Shown piece by piece: positions 28,777 through 38,493 of a stretch of 64,000 bases of DNA. Made by a program: the position numbers and the translations under genes. The DNA comes from JAJRTE01 sp964418585 (GTDB taxonomy: Bacteria > Myxococcota_A > UBA796 > JAJRTE01), in assembly GCA_964418585.1 (NCBI GenBank), contig CAYQMG010000175.1, forward strand, positions 1 to 64,000, written 5' to 3'. How positions within the stretch are numbered: position 1 is the stretch's first letter; each line of letters starts with the position of its first letter. The notes beneath the pieces were generated by a model. It was given only the letters and a program-made list of their open reading frames with translations, was not told the DNA's origin and made no database searches.

Positions 28777-30438
28777 CTACCGCACACGGATCAGGCTGGG
28801 CAAGAATCGGTCTGGCGCGCGGTATCCGAGCAGATTGAGGCAGGTGGCCGCCACGTTCCCCAGCCCCGGCCGATCCGGAAGGGACGCCACCCCGTACTCC
28901 CCATCGAACGCCGGATCGTGGATGATGAATGGCACTGGATTGAGCGTGTGCGAGGTCTTGGGCTTGGGCCGGCCCGTTGCGTCTCGTTCCAGTACGCCCT
29001 TCTTGATCATGAACATCTCGTCCGCGTTCCCGTGATCCGCAGTCACGACCAGGATGCCTCCCGCCGTCTCCACCGCCTCCTTGAGCCGGGCCAGACACAG
29101 GTCCACGGCTGCCACCGCCAGCACCGCAGCGTCCAGCTTTCCCGTGTGACCCACCATGTCGCCATTGGCGAAGTTGAGCCGGATGAACCGGTCCTCCCCT
29201 TTCCGGATACGTTCGATGACCTGGTCGGTGATTTCAGCCGCCTTCATCCACGGACGCTGGTCGAACGGAACTTTGTCCGAGGGCACTTCGTGATAGGTCT
29301 CGTACCGTTCATCGAACATGCCGCTCCGGTTCCCGTTCCAGAAGTAGGTGACGTGGCCAAACTTCTGGGTCTCGGAGCAGGCGTACTGCTGGATCTGGTT
29401 CCGGGCCAGATATTCCCCCATGGTGTGGGAGATCGCAGGAGGCGCAACCAGGAAACGGGTAGGGAGCTTGAGATCCCCGTCGTATTGCATCATGCCCGCG
29501 TAACGAACCTCGGGCACGCGACCCCGGTCGAACCGGTCGAATGCCGGGTCCTCGAACGCCATCGTGATCTCAATCGCCCGGTCTCCCCGGAAGTTGAACA
29601 GAACCACCGCATCCCCGTCTTCGATCCGGCCGACCGGGCGCCCCTGTTCCACCACCACGAATTCGGGCAGATCCTGGTCCAGAATCCCAGGCTGCTCCGC
29701 CCGATAAGTCTCCAGCGCCTCCATCGCACTCGAGAAAGCACGACCGACCCCATGCACGTGAGCGTCCCATCCCCGCTTCACAATCGACCAGTCCGCAAAA
29801 TACCGGTCCATGGTGACCTTCATCCGCCCCCCGCCACTCGCAACCCGGTACCGTCGTCCAGACCGTCCGTCATACCGCGCCAGATGGTCCTCGAGCTGCT
29901 GGATGTAGAGGTGTGCCGAGGTCTGGGGTACGTCCCGGCCATCCAGGAGCGGGTGCACGTACAACCGGCGCACACCAGCACGGTCCGCCGCGTCAATGAG
30001 AGCGAACAGATGATCGATGTGGCTGTGCACGTTGCCGTCGGAAAGCAGGCCCACCAGATGAAGTGCCCGGTCCTGTTGCACACAAGGCTCCACCAGCCAG
30101 CGCCAGGTGTCCGAGTCGAAAATCCGACCGGAAGCGATGGCCTCGTTGACCAGCCGGGCCCCCTGGGCATAGACCTGACCAGCACCGAGGGCGTTGTGTC
30201 CCACCTCGGAATTGCCCATGTCGTTGTCCGAAGGCATGCCCACCGCCGTGCCGTGGGCCTGGAGCGTGCACATCAGGCCGCTCTCCCGCAAACTGTCCAG
30301 GGTCGGAGTTCGGGCAAGTGCCACCGCATCGCCCTCTCCGCCCTTCCCAATTCCCACACCATCCATGATTGCCAGCACCAGCGGGCCGCGCCGCCCATGA
30401 AACGACTCGAGCCGCTCAAGCTTCCATTCGTTGTCCAT
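28777..30438 (-). CDS. gpmI: 2,3-bisphosphoglycerate-independent phosphoglycerate mutase
   Basis: Mn2+-dependent phosphoglycerate mutase of 553 aa, interconverting 3- and 2-phosphoglycerate in glycolysis and gluconeogenesis. The alkaline-phosphatase-type N-terminus LAIMDGVGIG supplies a metal-binding Asp. The catalytic Ser lies in DMGNSEVGHN, and DGRDVP, TADHGNADEM and SHTLNPVPFI are all present. The start at 30438 follows GGAGG. It is somewhat longer than the common 510 aa form, fitting the plant-like branch. No other glycolytic gene is adjacent. Confidence 0.96.
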   Translation of the reverse strand: MDNEWKLERLESFHGRRGPLVLAIMDGVGIGKGGEGDAVALARTPTLDSLRESGLMCTLQAHGTAVGMPSDNDMGNSEVGHNALGAGQVYAQGARLVNEAIASGRIFDSDTWRWLVEPCVQQDRALHLVGLLSDGNVHSHIDHLFALIDAADRAGVRRLYVHPLLDGRDVPQTSAHLYIQQLEDHLARYDGRSGRRYRVASGGGRMKVTMDRYFADWSIVKRGWDAHVHGVGRAFSSAMEALETYRAEQPGILDQDLPEFVVVEQGRPVGRIEDGDAVVLFNFRGDRAIEITMAFEDPAFDRFDRGRVPEVRYAGMMQYDGDLKLPTRFLVAPPAISHTMGEYLARNQIQQYACSETQKFGHVTYFWNGNRSGMFDERYETYHEVPSDKVPFDQRPWMKAAEITDQVIERIRKGEDRFIRLNFANGDMVGHTGKLDAAVLAVAAVDLCLARLKEAVETAGGILVVTADHGNADEMFMIKKGVLERDATGRPKPKTSHTLNPVPFIIHDPAFDGEYGVASLPDRPGLGNVAATCLNLLGYRAPDRFLPSLIRVR

Positions 30439-30644
30439 GCTTGCCTCCGTGCACGTGTTCACGCGTGCCGTGGAGTATGCCCCGCACAGGCTCCAAGGTC
30501 AATCGCACTCAACCCTCGGTCGCCGCCCGGAAGGAAGCTCGTTGCAGCACCGTGCCCATCCTGGTAGATTGTCCCCGGGAGGTTCTGGGAAGGTGACAGC
30601 CTTTCCTCCGTGTTCACAACCTGTTCCAGCAGAGGAGACCTGTC

Positions 30645-31139
30645 GTGAAAAAGAACTTGCGCTGTTCCATGACCCTGGCCGTGATCCCCATCGCCCTGAG
30701 CGTCTTGCTCGGCGTCCACACCTGTGGTGAGCCCTACATGAACGAAGGGTTCACCGGGACGTTCCTGACCCAAAAAGTCTGGGGGGACACGGTCTGGGAT
30801 CAGATGGAAGCCTACTACGATTTGTTCCAGTATGCGGACGGAGATCTCATTTGCTGGTTCACAGACTGGGAATTCGACGATTACGAACTGGAACAGGACC
30901 ACTGCTGGGGTAGCTGGGAAGGAGACCAGTTCGAGTTCACCGTTTCTCTCTACTACCCCTGTGCGGGCGGCATGCCCTGCTATTGCTCGGACGATGTGTA
31001 CGGGCAGGGCGTGGATACGAATGGGGATGGATACTATGACACCTTGGAAGGGGTGGCCATCGGCGACTGCCCGGACGGGGTATGGGACAAGGAAGCATTG
31101 TTCACCGGTCAGCGTCAGGTTCCCCCCTGGGAAGAATGA
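30645..31139 (+). CDS. small Cys-rich exported protein, unknown function
   Basis: Unrecognised protein of 164 aa with a clear signal peptide and GTG start at 30645 after AGAGGAG. The cleavage region reads GVHTC, a weak lipobox (Cys27), so it may be lipid-anchored or secreted. The mature part is acidic and rich in Tyr, Trp and Cys, with a DTNGDGYYD motif near residues 125-133 resembling a Ca2+-binding dockerin or EF-hand loop. Such loops also occur in the two giant lipoproteins and the MopE protein nearby. No homolog is known to me. It converges on the PanE-like gene. Confidence 0.7.
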   Translation: MKKNLRCSMTLAVIPIALSVLLGVHTCGEPYMNEGFTGTFLTQKVWGDTVWDQMEAYYDLFQYADGDLICWFTDWEFDDYELEQDHCWGSWEGDQFEFTVSLYYPCAGGMPCYCSDDVYGQGVDTNGDGYYDTLEGVAIGDCPDGVWDKEALFTGQRQVPPWEE

Positions 31140-31155
31140 CCGCCATCCCTGACCT

Positions 31156-32277
31156 TCAGGCGTCGCCTCCCCGGTGCCTGTGCCGCTCTTGCTCGCCGGC
31201 GGTGAGTTGCCGCCGTCGAGTCATTCGCCGTCGCAACATCATGCCGCCGACAATCACTCCGGCTGCGAGGGTAATGGCTGCCCAGACCCCGCGATAGTCG
31301 AGGGGAATGGCGGCGCTTCCTTCTGGAACCGTGGGCGTGTTCGGGTCCACGTACTGGTAGAGTCGGTCGATGGCCGGAGTGGGTACGGCAGTGGCTCGAG
31401 CGAGTGCCCAGAACTCATCGGCGAGCTGTTTCATCTCGTCTCGAGCATCGTTGACGTGCCTGGCCACGGCGATCCGGGCCCATTTGGAGTCGAAGAGGCG
31501 TTTTGCCCAGGCGACGAGCACCGGTTCCGGGACCCATTCGAGGGCCCGCAAAGAGGCGGGGGTGACCGGCACGTCGAGCGCGCGCAGGACCTTGAACCCC
31601 TCGCGGATGGCACACACGGCCAGGAGGAGCCCGTCGCGCGTGTTGGCGAGCCGATAGTTGTCCCCGCCCGCCAGGTAGAGCGCATTGGCGATGGGACTGA
31701 TGATGGCCGCATGGGTCTTGAGCCAGGCGTCGATGTTGTCCGAGAAGGCCACCTCGAACCCCGCACTTTCGAAAGCATCTCCGATCCGCTGAAGCCGTGG
31801 GGTCATCTGGCCGTCGAGTTCGCCCAGCGTAATGGCCGCCTTGCCCGTGCCTCGCCCGCAAATGTAGTGGACCACCTTGCCCTCGAGGTAGCCTGCTGCG
31901 TTGCCGAAACCCATGAGAACGCGCTCGGCACCGAGCGCGTCCACGTATTCGTCCGGGCCGGCGGCGTTGTTTCCCAGAAACAGGACATCGGGAATGTTCC
32001 TGGCCTCTGCCAGGACCGGCAACACGCTCGATACCTGATTCTTGCGCAAGACGACGATGGCGAGGTCGTATGCAGCGTCCGCCTCCACTTGCTCGATGAC
32101 CGCCACCTTGGTGATGGTGAACTGGTAGGTCGCCATGTTCTCGAGCAGGATGCCGTGCTTCTCGAGGTCCTTGCGTCGTTCGCCTCGAGCGACCAGAGTC
32201 ACTTCGTGGCCGGCCTCCTGGAGCCAGGCCGCGTACAGGCTGCCCATCACACCTGCGCCGTAGACCAGGATTCTCAT
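31156..32277 (-). CDS. ketopantoate reductase-like (ApbA/PanE) protein with C-terminal membrane span
   Basis: NADPH-dependent reductase of the ApbA/PanE family, 373 aa, longer than the usual 290-310. Residues 1-20 carry the Rossmann signature ILVYGAGVMGSLYAAWL, and a Lys in the LKTHAAIISPIANAL segment fits the family active site. The tail beyond about residue 325 holds a hydrophobic span (GVWAAITLAAGVIVGGMML) followed by many Arg residues, so the protein is likely tethered to the membrane by its C-terminus, which is unusual. The start at 32277 has GAGGAGG. No pan genes are adjacent, so ketopantoate is not proved as substrate. Confidence 0.82.
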   Translation of the reverse strand: MRILVYGAGVMGSLYAAWLQEAGHEVTLVARGERRKDLEKHGILLENMATYQFTITKVAVIEQVEADAAYDLAIVVLRKNQVSSVLPVLAEARNIPDVLFLGNNAAGPDEYVDALGAERVLMGFGNAAGYLEGKVVHYICGRGTGKAAITLGELDGQMTPRLQRIGDAFESAGFEVAFSDNIDAWLKTHAAIISPIANALYLAGGDNYRLANTRDGLLLAVCAIREGFKVLRALDVPVTPASLRALEWVPEPVLVAWAKRLFDSKWARIAVARHVNDARDEMKQLADEFWALARATAVPTPAIDRLYQYVDPNTPTVPEGSAAIPLDYRGVWAAITLAAGVIVGGMMLRRRMTRRRQLTAGEQERHRHRGGDA

Positions 32278-32532
32278 CGTGTCCTCCTCCGTGAGCTGAT
32301 GGGGAACAGGTCGAACCTGAACCGATGTCAATGGTCGATTCAGGCTATCTTATTCCCGCCAACCCGGTTCAGGCAACCACTCTTTTCCTCCACGGACACA
32401 GTTCGTGATCCGTTTGGGCCTGAATGTGCTAAAATTCATCCCTTTCGACAGGCGGCGCCGGGGAGCCGGGTCGAGCCACATCGAGGAATCACCACCAGCC
32501 GTCCACCCCGGAGAACGGACGGGACAGAAACC

Positions 32533-35500
32533 ATGGACTCCATGCGAACGGATACAGGGCATGACAGGCGGTTGCAGACGTGTGACCGGATCCTCCCGAC
32601 CTCGACCCGTCTGGGTCTGGTCCTCCTCTTGATTCCCCCCCTCCTCTCCGCCTGCATCCAGGAAATCGACCTCCCTGACGTGGGACCGTGTGCAGACTAC
32701 CCGGACGGAGTCTACGACTACGGCGACATCGGCATTGGGCGTTGCCTGGCCGCTCCTACCGACCTCAAGTTCCACCAGGACCAGGGCGAGACGGTCCTGT
32801 ACGTGGTCAACTCCAATGCCTACCTGAACTTTTCTACCGGGTCGATCCTCCCGGTACCCTGGGAATCGCTCGAGGAGCGGCTCGACGCGTTCCGCAGCGA
32901 ACTGGGCGATGTTCCCGCGGGGGAGGAGGTGATTCCTGCCACCTGGCTCGTGTCCGACATTGTACCGGAGGGAATACACGGGTATTTCCTCCAGAATTTT
33001 GCCGGCAAGATGGTCATCGACGAGGAACGCCAGATGGCATTCGTGTCGAATCGCCTGTCCATGACCACCAATTTGTCAGACGACGACGTGGTCTTCGGCG
33101 TGGACCTGCTCGACCCCACCGACCTGGTTCCGTTCGACTTGACCCAGGGCCGGTCCGCTGCGGAGGTTGCCGAGGGGGACGATACGATCCTGGTTCAGCA
33201 CGATCCGTTCGGCATGGCGCTGGCCCCGAGGGATTCGTGCAACGGCCTCCTTTACGTGGTCAACGAGACCTCCCACAACGTCTCGGTGGTGGACACGAAC
33301 AGCTACCCTGTGAAGGTCCTCGACGGGGACACGGTCGGGCTCGTGACATTCGCCACATTCGACGACCAGCAGGTATCCTCGTTTGCGGAGATGACCGATT
33401 TGGCGGTGACGGCCTCGGTTCCCGAGGACCGATGGACGGTTTCCGTGTCCGAGGGCACCTATCGCGCCTGGTTCCGCGGGGAAGGTCTCGGCGACGGAGG
33501 GTCCATCGGATTCGCCGACAGCGGCGATGGTCTCGAGTTCCTCACCAACGCGGCTTCTCCTGTACTCTCCCCCGGCACCTCATCCCTGGCCTGGGATCTG
33601 GACGGCATCGGACGGACGAGCGTGGTCCGCTACGGAAGCAGTGGAGAGTCCTACATCATCCTCTACGAAGGACGCCGCTGGGACGACTCCCTGGGGCGCT
33701 ACCGAACTCGGATCGGATTGGCCTACACGAGCAGCAGTCTGGCCACCCTGGTGGAAAAGTATGATGTGGGCGAGGACGGCGACCCGGCCAACGACTACGT
33801 ACTGGAGCCTGGGCGACCCTACGATGCCACCGGCGTCGAATCTCCATGGGCCTTTGGACAGGGCTCCGCCCTCATGCTGTGGTACACCGGGCGGGACGCC
33901 GACGGGATCCGCACCCTGGCTCGAGCCGTCTCCTATGATGAAGGCATGACCTGGGAAGGTCTGGAGCCCATCGTCTTCGAGACCGCTGCAGGAGCCGAGG
34001 TCTCGGCCGACGTGGTCGGCCTCGAGCAGTTGGATGCCACAGGATTCTGGGACTCGAGCCTGGACCGATATCGGATGTGGTTCGTCGCCCAGGGAGAGGA
34101 TGCCTCGTGGCTGGTCTACGCCGAGTCCCGCGACGGGATCACCTTCGTACCGGGCAATCTCGAGGGTACGGCGGACGGTCGGCTCGATCTCCCAGGCCAG
34201 GCGACGATCCGGAGTCCATCCATCGACAAGGACGGCCGGGTGTTGCGCCTTTGGTACGTGTCGGCCGGGAACGAGACTGCAAGCGAGTGGACGCTTCACT
34301 ACGCACGAGGGTTCGACGGTGTGGTGTGGTACCCGGTCAACGTGACGACCACCCTCGGCAGCGGCCAGGCCTGGGAAGGCGGCCCTCCCGCCCCCACCAT
34401 CCTGAAAATGACTGCAGGCGACAACCTCCGGCTGTCTGGAGAGTCGTTCGGACTCGCCGCCACCGAACTCCCAACCCAGAGTACGGCGCTCCTGCTGTCC
34501 ACGACCGGCAGTGTCGCCGACTTCTCCCTTCAGTTCACGGTACTCCATGGGCATGTCCTCGGCGCCGGTCCATCCGGAACCTATCGTACCGACACCGCTT
34601 CCTTTGACGACCCGGCCTGGGACGCCTACATGGTGGGCGCTCCCGGGATCGACTGGGCGTCCCGGCATCTCTACTACACCGGGAAGACCCCGGGCGGGAG
34701 GGACCAGGTGGGTCTGGCCACCCCCCGAGACGATACTGCGCTGAGCTGGATCAACGCGGACAGCCCTCTGGCCCTGCCCGAGGATGACGACGTGGCTGTG
34801 AGCGACCCCGAGTTCGTCCGGCACGATGGGGTCGAGTACCTGTTTTACACGGCCCGGCCCCCGGAGGGCGTTGCGACCATTCGGGCCGCCATGCGCGTCG
34901 AGGAATCCGGCGACTGGCAAGGTATTTCGAGCTGGTCGTTTCCCACTTCCGACGACGGGTGGGGGGTCAGCGCACCCAGCGTTCTGCCGCCGGGTGAAGG
35001 GGACGCCTTGTGGCACATGTGGTTCACCATCGAGTCCGCTGAAGGGCACGAGATCGGACACGCCTTTTCCACGGACGGCGTTGCCTGGACACGGGACGCG
35101 CTCCCGGCACTCTCCACCGGCTCGGGCGGCGATTGGGACGACGACCACGTGGAGGCCCCGAGCGTGCTGCGTCTGGAGGGCGGCCGCTATTTCATGTGGT
35201 ACGCGGGCTACAATGGATCGCACTACCGGATCGGCTTGGCGGTGTCCGAGCCGGATCGAAGTGGGGCCGAGGAATCCCGGGCATGGGCCTGGACCCGGTA
35301 CACGGGCACCGATGTGCTCGAGGACGGTCTGGTGCTTCAAGGAGATGCCGGGTGGTGGGACAGCAGTGGGGTGACCCATCCGGAAGTGGTGTTCGACGAA
35401 GAAACCGGGCGCTATCTGATGTGGTACGAAGGTATTCTGGGGTCGCTGCACCGGGTCGGACGTGCGGTATCCCGTGACGGGGTGCGCTGGATCAAGGTGT

Positions 35501-36375
35501 TCGAGCCTTTGAGCGCCGAGGACAGCTTTTCCTTCGAGACTCGAGTCGTGTTCAGCTCGGAGAGCGGTGTGGAGACGGCGTCCAGTACAGAAGACGGCGC
35601 CATCTCCCTGGAAATCGCCTCCCTGGGCGGTATCTCGTTCTCCGGGATCGGTGCCACCGAGATTACCCTGTCGCCTGATTGCGGTATCGCCGTGGTCAGT
35701 GCCCGCTACGTCCCGGCCCTCTACGTGCTCGACGTTCGAGACGACTCCACGGATGTCATGTTCGATGCCAACTACAATGGAATCGAGGCCATGGTCTTCC
35801 TGGAGACCAATGCCTTCGACGGCTCCTCCAGCAAGCGGGTCGGGGCGCGCTCAAGCCTCTTCAGCCCTGACGGAACCCGTTTGTACGTGACCACCGGAGA
35901 CCCGGATGCCGTGGTCGTCATGGATGCCACTGCGATCCCCGATACTTCTGCGCCCAGGAGTCTCCGGGAAGGGGTCGTGCTCGGCTCCATTTCCCTGGAA
36001 CGAGGCTCGGTGGAGGACAAGGGTGCCGACAGCGCTGGAGATGTGGGGCCCATCGGGCTGGCCATGACATCGGATGCCCATTACCTGTGGGTGGCCAACG
36101 CAAATGCCAACAACGTGTACGGCATCGACCTGACCCTGGGAGAACTGGGCCAGGTCGTGACGGTGGCCCGCGACGTGGGCGAAATGCCCGTCGCCATCGC
36201 CCTGTCCCCGGACGAACGCTACCTGGTGGTCGCAAACTATCTTGGCGGAGGCGAGGACCGGGGGGACCGGGAGAAGGTGACCCACGCCACCCCCGCCGGG
36301 GTGGACGCCGGCCCGGGCCTCCCCACGTTCGGACAGGTACTGGCCAAGGTGAAGAATCGCGAGATCGAGGATTGA
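32533..36375 (+). CDS. very large lipoprotein with glycosidase-like and YncE-like propeller repeats
   Basis: Lipoprotein of 1280 aa with lipobox LLSAC (Cys41). The start at 32533 is taken because the reading frame further upstream runs antisense through the PanE gene and lacks lipoprotein character; ATG at 32542 is an alternative. The middle (about residues 340-1000) has many blades built around MWYxG-type motifs, such as LWYTGRD, YRMWFVAQG, LRLWYVSAG and YFMWYAGYNG, like five-bladed GH43/GH32 propellers but without a clear catalytic set. Both ends carry YncE-like blades (LYVVNETSHNVSVVD and LWVANANANNVYGID). Function is likely polysaccharide or partner binding at the surface. The next gene begins five bases on and is presumably cotranscribed. 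Confidence 0.82.
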   Translation: MDSMRTDTGHDRRLQTCDRILPTSTRLGLVLLLIPPLLSACIQEIDLPDVGPCADYPDGVYDYGDIGIGRCLAAPTDLKFHQDQGETVLYVVNSNAYLNFSTGSILPVPWESLEERLDAFRSELGDVPAGEEVIPATWLVSDIVPEGIHGYFLQNFAGKMVIDEERQMAFVSNRLSMTTNLSDDDVVFGVDLLDPTDLVPFDLTQGRSAAEVAEGDDTILVQHDPFGMALAPRDSCNGLLYVVNETSHNVSVVDTNSYPVKVLDGDTVGLVTFATFDDQQVSSFAEMTDLAVTASVPEDRWTVSVSEGTYRAWFRGEGLGDGGSIGFADSGDGLEFLTNAASPVLSPGTSSLAWDLDGIGRTSVVRYGSSGESYIILYEGRRWDDSLGRYRTRIGLAYTSSSLATLVEKYDVGEDGDPANDYVLEPGRPYDATGVESPWAFGQGSALMLWYTGRDADGIRTLARAVSYDEGMTWEGLEPIVFETAAGAEVSADVVGLEQLDATGFWDSSLDRYRMWFVAQGEDASWLVYAESRDGITFVPGNLEGTADGRLDLPGQATIRSPSIDKDGRVLRLWYVSAGNETASEWTLHYARGFDGVVWYPVNVTTTLGSGQAWEGGPPAPTILKMTAGDNLRLSGESFGLAATELPTQSTALLLSTTGSVADFSLQFTVLHGHVLGAGPSGTYRTDTASFDDPAWDAYMVGAPGIDWASRHLYYTGKTPGGRDQVGLATPRDDTALSWINADSPLALPEDDDVAVSDPEFVRHDGVEYLFYTARPPEGVATIRAAMRVEESGDWQGISSWSFPTSDDGWGVSAPSVLPPGEGDALWHMWFTIESAEGHEIGHAFSTDGVAWTRDALPALSTGSGGDWDDDHVEAPSVLRLEGGRYFMWYAGYNGSHYRIGLAVSEPDRSGAEESRAWAWTRYTGTDVLEDGLVLQGDAGWWDSSGVTHPEVVFDEETGRYLMWYEGILGSLHRVGRAVSRDGVRWIKVFEPLSAEDSFSFETRVVFSSESGVETASSTEDGAISLEIASLGGISFSGIGATEITLSPDCGIAVVSARYVPALYVLDVRDDSTDVMFDANYNGIEAMVFLETNAFDGSSSKRVGARSSLFSPDGTRLYVTTGDPDAVVVMDATAIPDTSAPRSLREGVVLGSISLERGSVEDKGADSAGDVGPIGLAMTSDAHYLWVANANANNVYGIDLTLGELGQVVTVARDVGEMPVAIALSPDERYLVVANYLGGGEDRGDREKVTHATPAGVDAGPGLPTFGQVLAKVKNREIED

Positions 36376-36379
36376 AGCA

Positions 36380-38479
36380 TTGAGTGGGTCATGGTCGATT
36401 GTTGGTAGATGTCTCGTGCCGGTGCTTCTCGCCACCTGGGCGGCCGGGTGTAACGAAGACGAGGAGGCATGGCGGTCTTTCGACGGCCCCATCGACGTGG
36501 CCATCATGATGCCGAACGAGATCCTGGACGTACCGGTGGGGTTCGTCACCAACTTCCGTTCGAGCAAGATTGTGAAGATGGACCTCCTCCACGACACGCC
36601 GTTGCGAGACCGTGTCGAAGGAAGCTGGATACGCTCCATGCCCATTGCGACTGGACGCGACCGCTTGGTGGAGCAGATCGCGGTGGCCACGGACTACGTG
36701 GACCCTTCCAATTACTACGTGACCTTGTTTGCTTCGGACACTGAACGCAACGTGTTGCTCGTGGTTCCCTATCTTGACACGCAATTCGAGTGGGGGCCGC
36801 ACTGCATCCCCCCGGCCCCCTCCTGCACGCCAGGGGAGCCGGTAGGCGACCTGGTTTGCGGCCCCCAAACCGGGTTCATCCCCCGCGCCCCCATCTGCAT
36901 TCCGGAATTGAAGAATCAAGGTGCGGTGGCGGATTCGGGCATGGCGGCCGGGGTGCTCGAGGTGTGGGCGCCTGACGGGAGTGCGACCGGGTACGTGGTC
37001 ACAGGGTTTCGGCTGCGGGAAGGCAAGACATCCACCGAGACGTGGACGGGTGTCTACGACGCAGGGGTGGGCCATTTTGTAGTTCGAGGCAGTCGTTCCG
37101 GGGTTCAAGAGCGGATTCCGGTCATTGGGGAGACCTACTGGAGCGATGACAACGAGATCGAAATCGTCGTGGAGCAGAGCACGCCGGGCGCAACCTTGCC
37201 TGACGGAGCCTATTTCACGTTCAGCACGGACAGTGGAATCCGCGAGATCCCCATGCCGGGGACCATCCAGGACCTGCGGGTCGACCCGGAGACACGCCGA
37301 TTGTTCGTCACTGCTCAGGCTTCCGAGGAACTGGAGGATGGTCAGTTCATCACTCGGGGATACCTGGTCGTATTGGATCTTGCGCCCCTGGCGTCCCGCG
37401 ACCTTCCGGTGGTGGAACACACCTGGACCCTCTGTCCCACCGACCTGGACGACCAGGGTCAGTGTCCCGCGGACGCCCGTCCCATGGCCATGGATCTCGA
37501 CCCCAACCACCTCCGCCTGTTTGTCTCTGACGCATCCGACGCCGGGGTAATCTATCGCTACGACCTTGAACTCGCGGACCTGGCGCCAGAGGCTCTGCCC
37601 GGGTTCCTGCCCAATCTCGACGTGGCCTACGTGGAGGATCTCGAAACCGAGGAGGGGTATCAACATCTGTTCGTGGCCAATGCAGACGTGGGATCGGTCT
37701 CGCTCTACGATGTTCGTACCGAAGAGTTGATTGACATCAATCCCTTCACCCCGGAGGTGGACGCGATCGAACTGTACAGCCCGGTGAGCGGCCTGGCAGG
37801 TTCTCGTGTGGCGGTGAAGATTCCCGAGGCCACCACAGACCAGGCGCAGCGGCAATCGATCCTGGTGGGTGCTACCACGTACAAGGGGGACCTCTGGGCA
37901 ATCAAGGGGGAGGACGGTTGCCTGATGTTTGCGACCCCGGAAGGTGCCCACCTGGATTCCAACGGATGGCAGTGGGGGGACCAGGGGGCATCATCCAATC
38001 CGCAGCCGGCCGTGGATCCGGAGACCGGACGCTCGGTCGTTACCAGTTCCTGCGGGGGGGTCACCCGCGGCGAAACGTGGTATTTTGTCTACGATGAGAC
38101 ACTCCAGGGCTATCGTGTCCGGGGGAGTCGTGCCAACAAGGGGGGAACCTACCAGAGCCGGCTGGCTTACGAGGACGAACGGTTTGTCAGCGACGGTGGA
38201 GAAATCTCGGTGCTGATTCGTTCCGGGACGTTGCCCACCACCGATGGAGATACCTGGTATTTCCGGGTAGACAGCGGCCTCCGCCCTCCCTCGGTGGAAG
38301 ATTTGCCGAGCGATTTCGAGATCTACACCCAGGAATATGGGGACCGGAGCGAGGAATGGACCGAGGTGAATTTCCGGTCCCTGGCCATCGTGCCGGCCAC
38401 CCTGTCAGACCTGGTCTACAAGGTCAACCTGGCGAGCCCCAATCTGGCCGACCAGCTCGAGGTCATCGTGTATCACTGA
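36380..38479 (+). CDS. large lipoprotein with duplicated module and propeller region
   Basis: Lipoprotein of 699 aa with lipobox WAAGC (Cys24). The start is a TTG at 36380, five bases after the previous stop, with GAGG nine bases upstream; no ATG would preserve the signal peptide. Residues about 220-295 and 560-640 share a repeated module: ETWxxVYD, a RVRGSR-type strand, DxxEI and a closing DSGIR/DSGLR. YncE-like blades occupy the middle (about 300-480). No catalytic motif was found. It follows the giant lipoprotein and precedes the DUF2723-like membrane protein, so all three are one unit. Function unknown. Confidence 0.78.
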   Translation: MSGSWSIVGRCLVPVLLATWAAGCNEDEEAWRSFDGPIDVAIMMPNEILDVPVGFVTNFRSSKIVKMDLLHDTPLRDRVEGSWIRSMPIATGRDRLVEQIAVATDYVDPSNYYVTLFASDTERNVLLVVPYLDTQFEWGPHCIPPAPSCTPGEPVGDLVCGPQTGFIPRAPICIPELKNQGAVADSGMAAGVLEVWAPDGSATGYVVTGFRLREGKTSTETWTGVYDAGVGHFVVRGSRSGVQERIPVIGETYWSDDNEIEIVVEQSTPGATLPDGAYFTFSTDSGIREIPMPGTIQDLRVDPETRRLFVTAQASEELEDGQFITRGYLVVLDLAPLASRDLPVVEHTWTLCPTDLDDQGQCPADARPMAMDLDPNHLRLFVSDASDAGVIYRYDLELADLAPEALPGFLPNLDVAYVEDLETEEGYQHLFVANADVGSVSLYDVRTEELIDINPFTPEVDAIELYSPVSGLAGSRVAVKIPEATTDQAQRQSILVGATTYKGDLWAIKGEDGCLMFATPEGAHLDSNGWQWGDQGASSNPQPAVDPETGRSVVTSSCGGVTRGETWYFVYDETLQGYRVRGSRANKGGTYQSRLAYEDERFVSDGGEISVLIRSGTLPTTDGDTWYFRVDSGLRPPSVEDLPSDFEIYTQEYGDRSEEWTEVNFRSLAIVPATLSDLVYKVNLASPNLADQLEVIVYH

Positions 38480-38493
38480 CCCGTGGAGCGAAA

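Noticed and set aside
28486..30567. 693-codon ORF antisense to gpmI
   Set aside because: gpmI is clearly the real gene with all its catalytic motifs on the other strand.
31174..32532. Upstream extension of the giant lipoprotein frame
   Set aside because: This part is antisense to the PanE-like gene and lacks any domain; the lipoprotein signal begins only after 32,533.
33580..35451. 623-codon ORF antisense to the giant lipoprotein
   Set aside because: No start signal or domain; shadow of the repeated plus-strand sequence.
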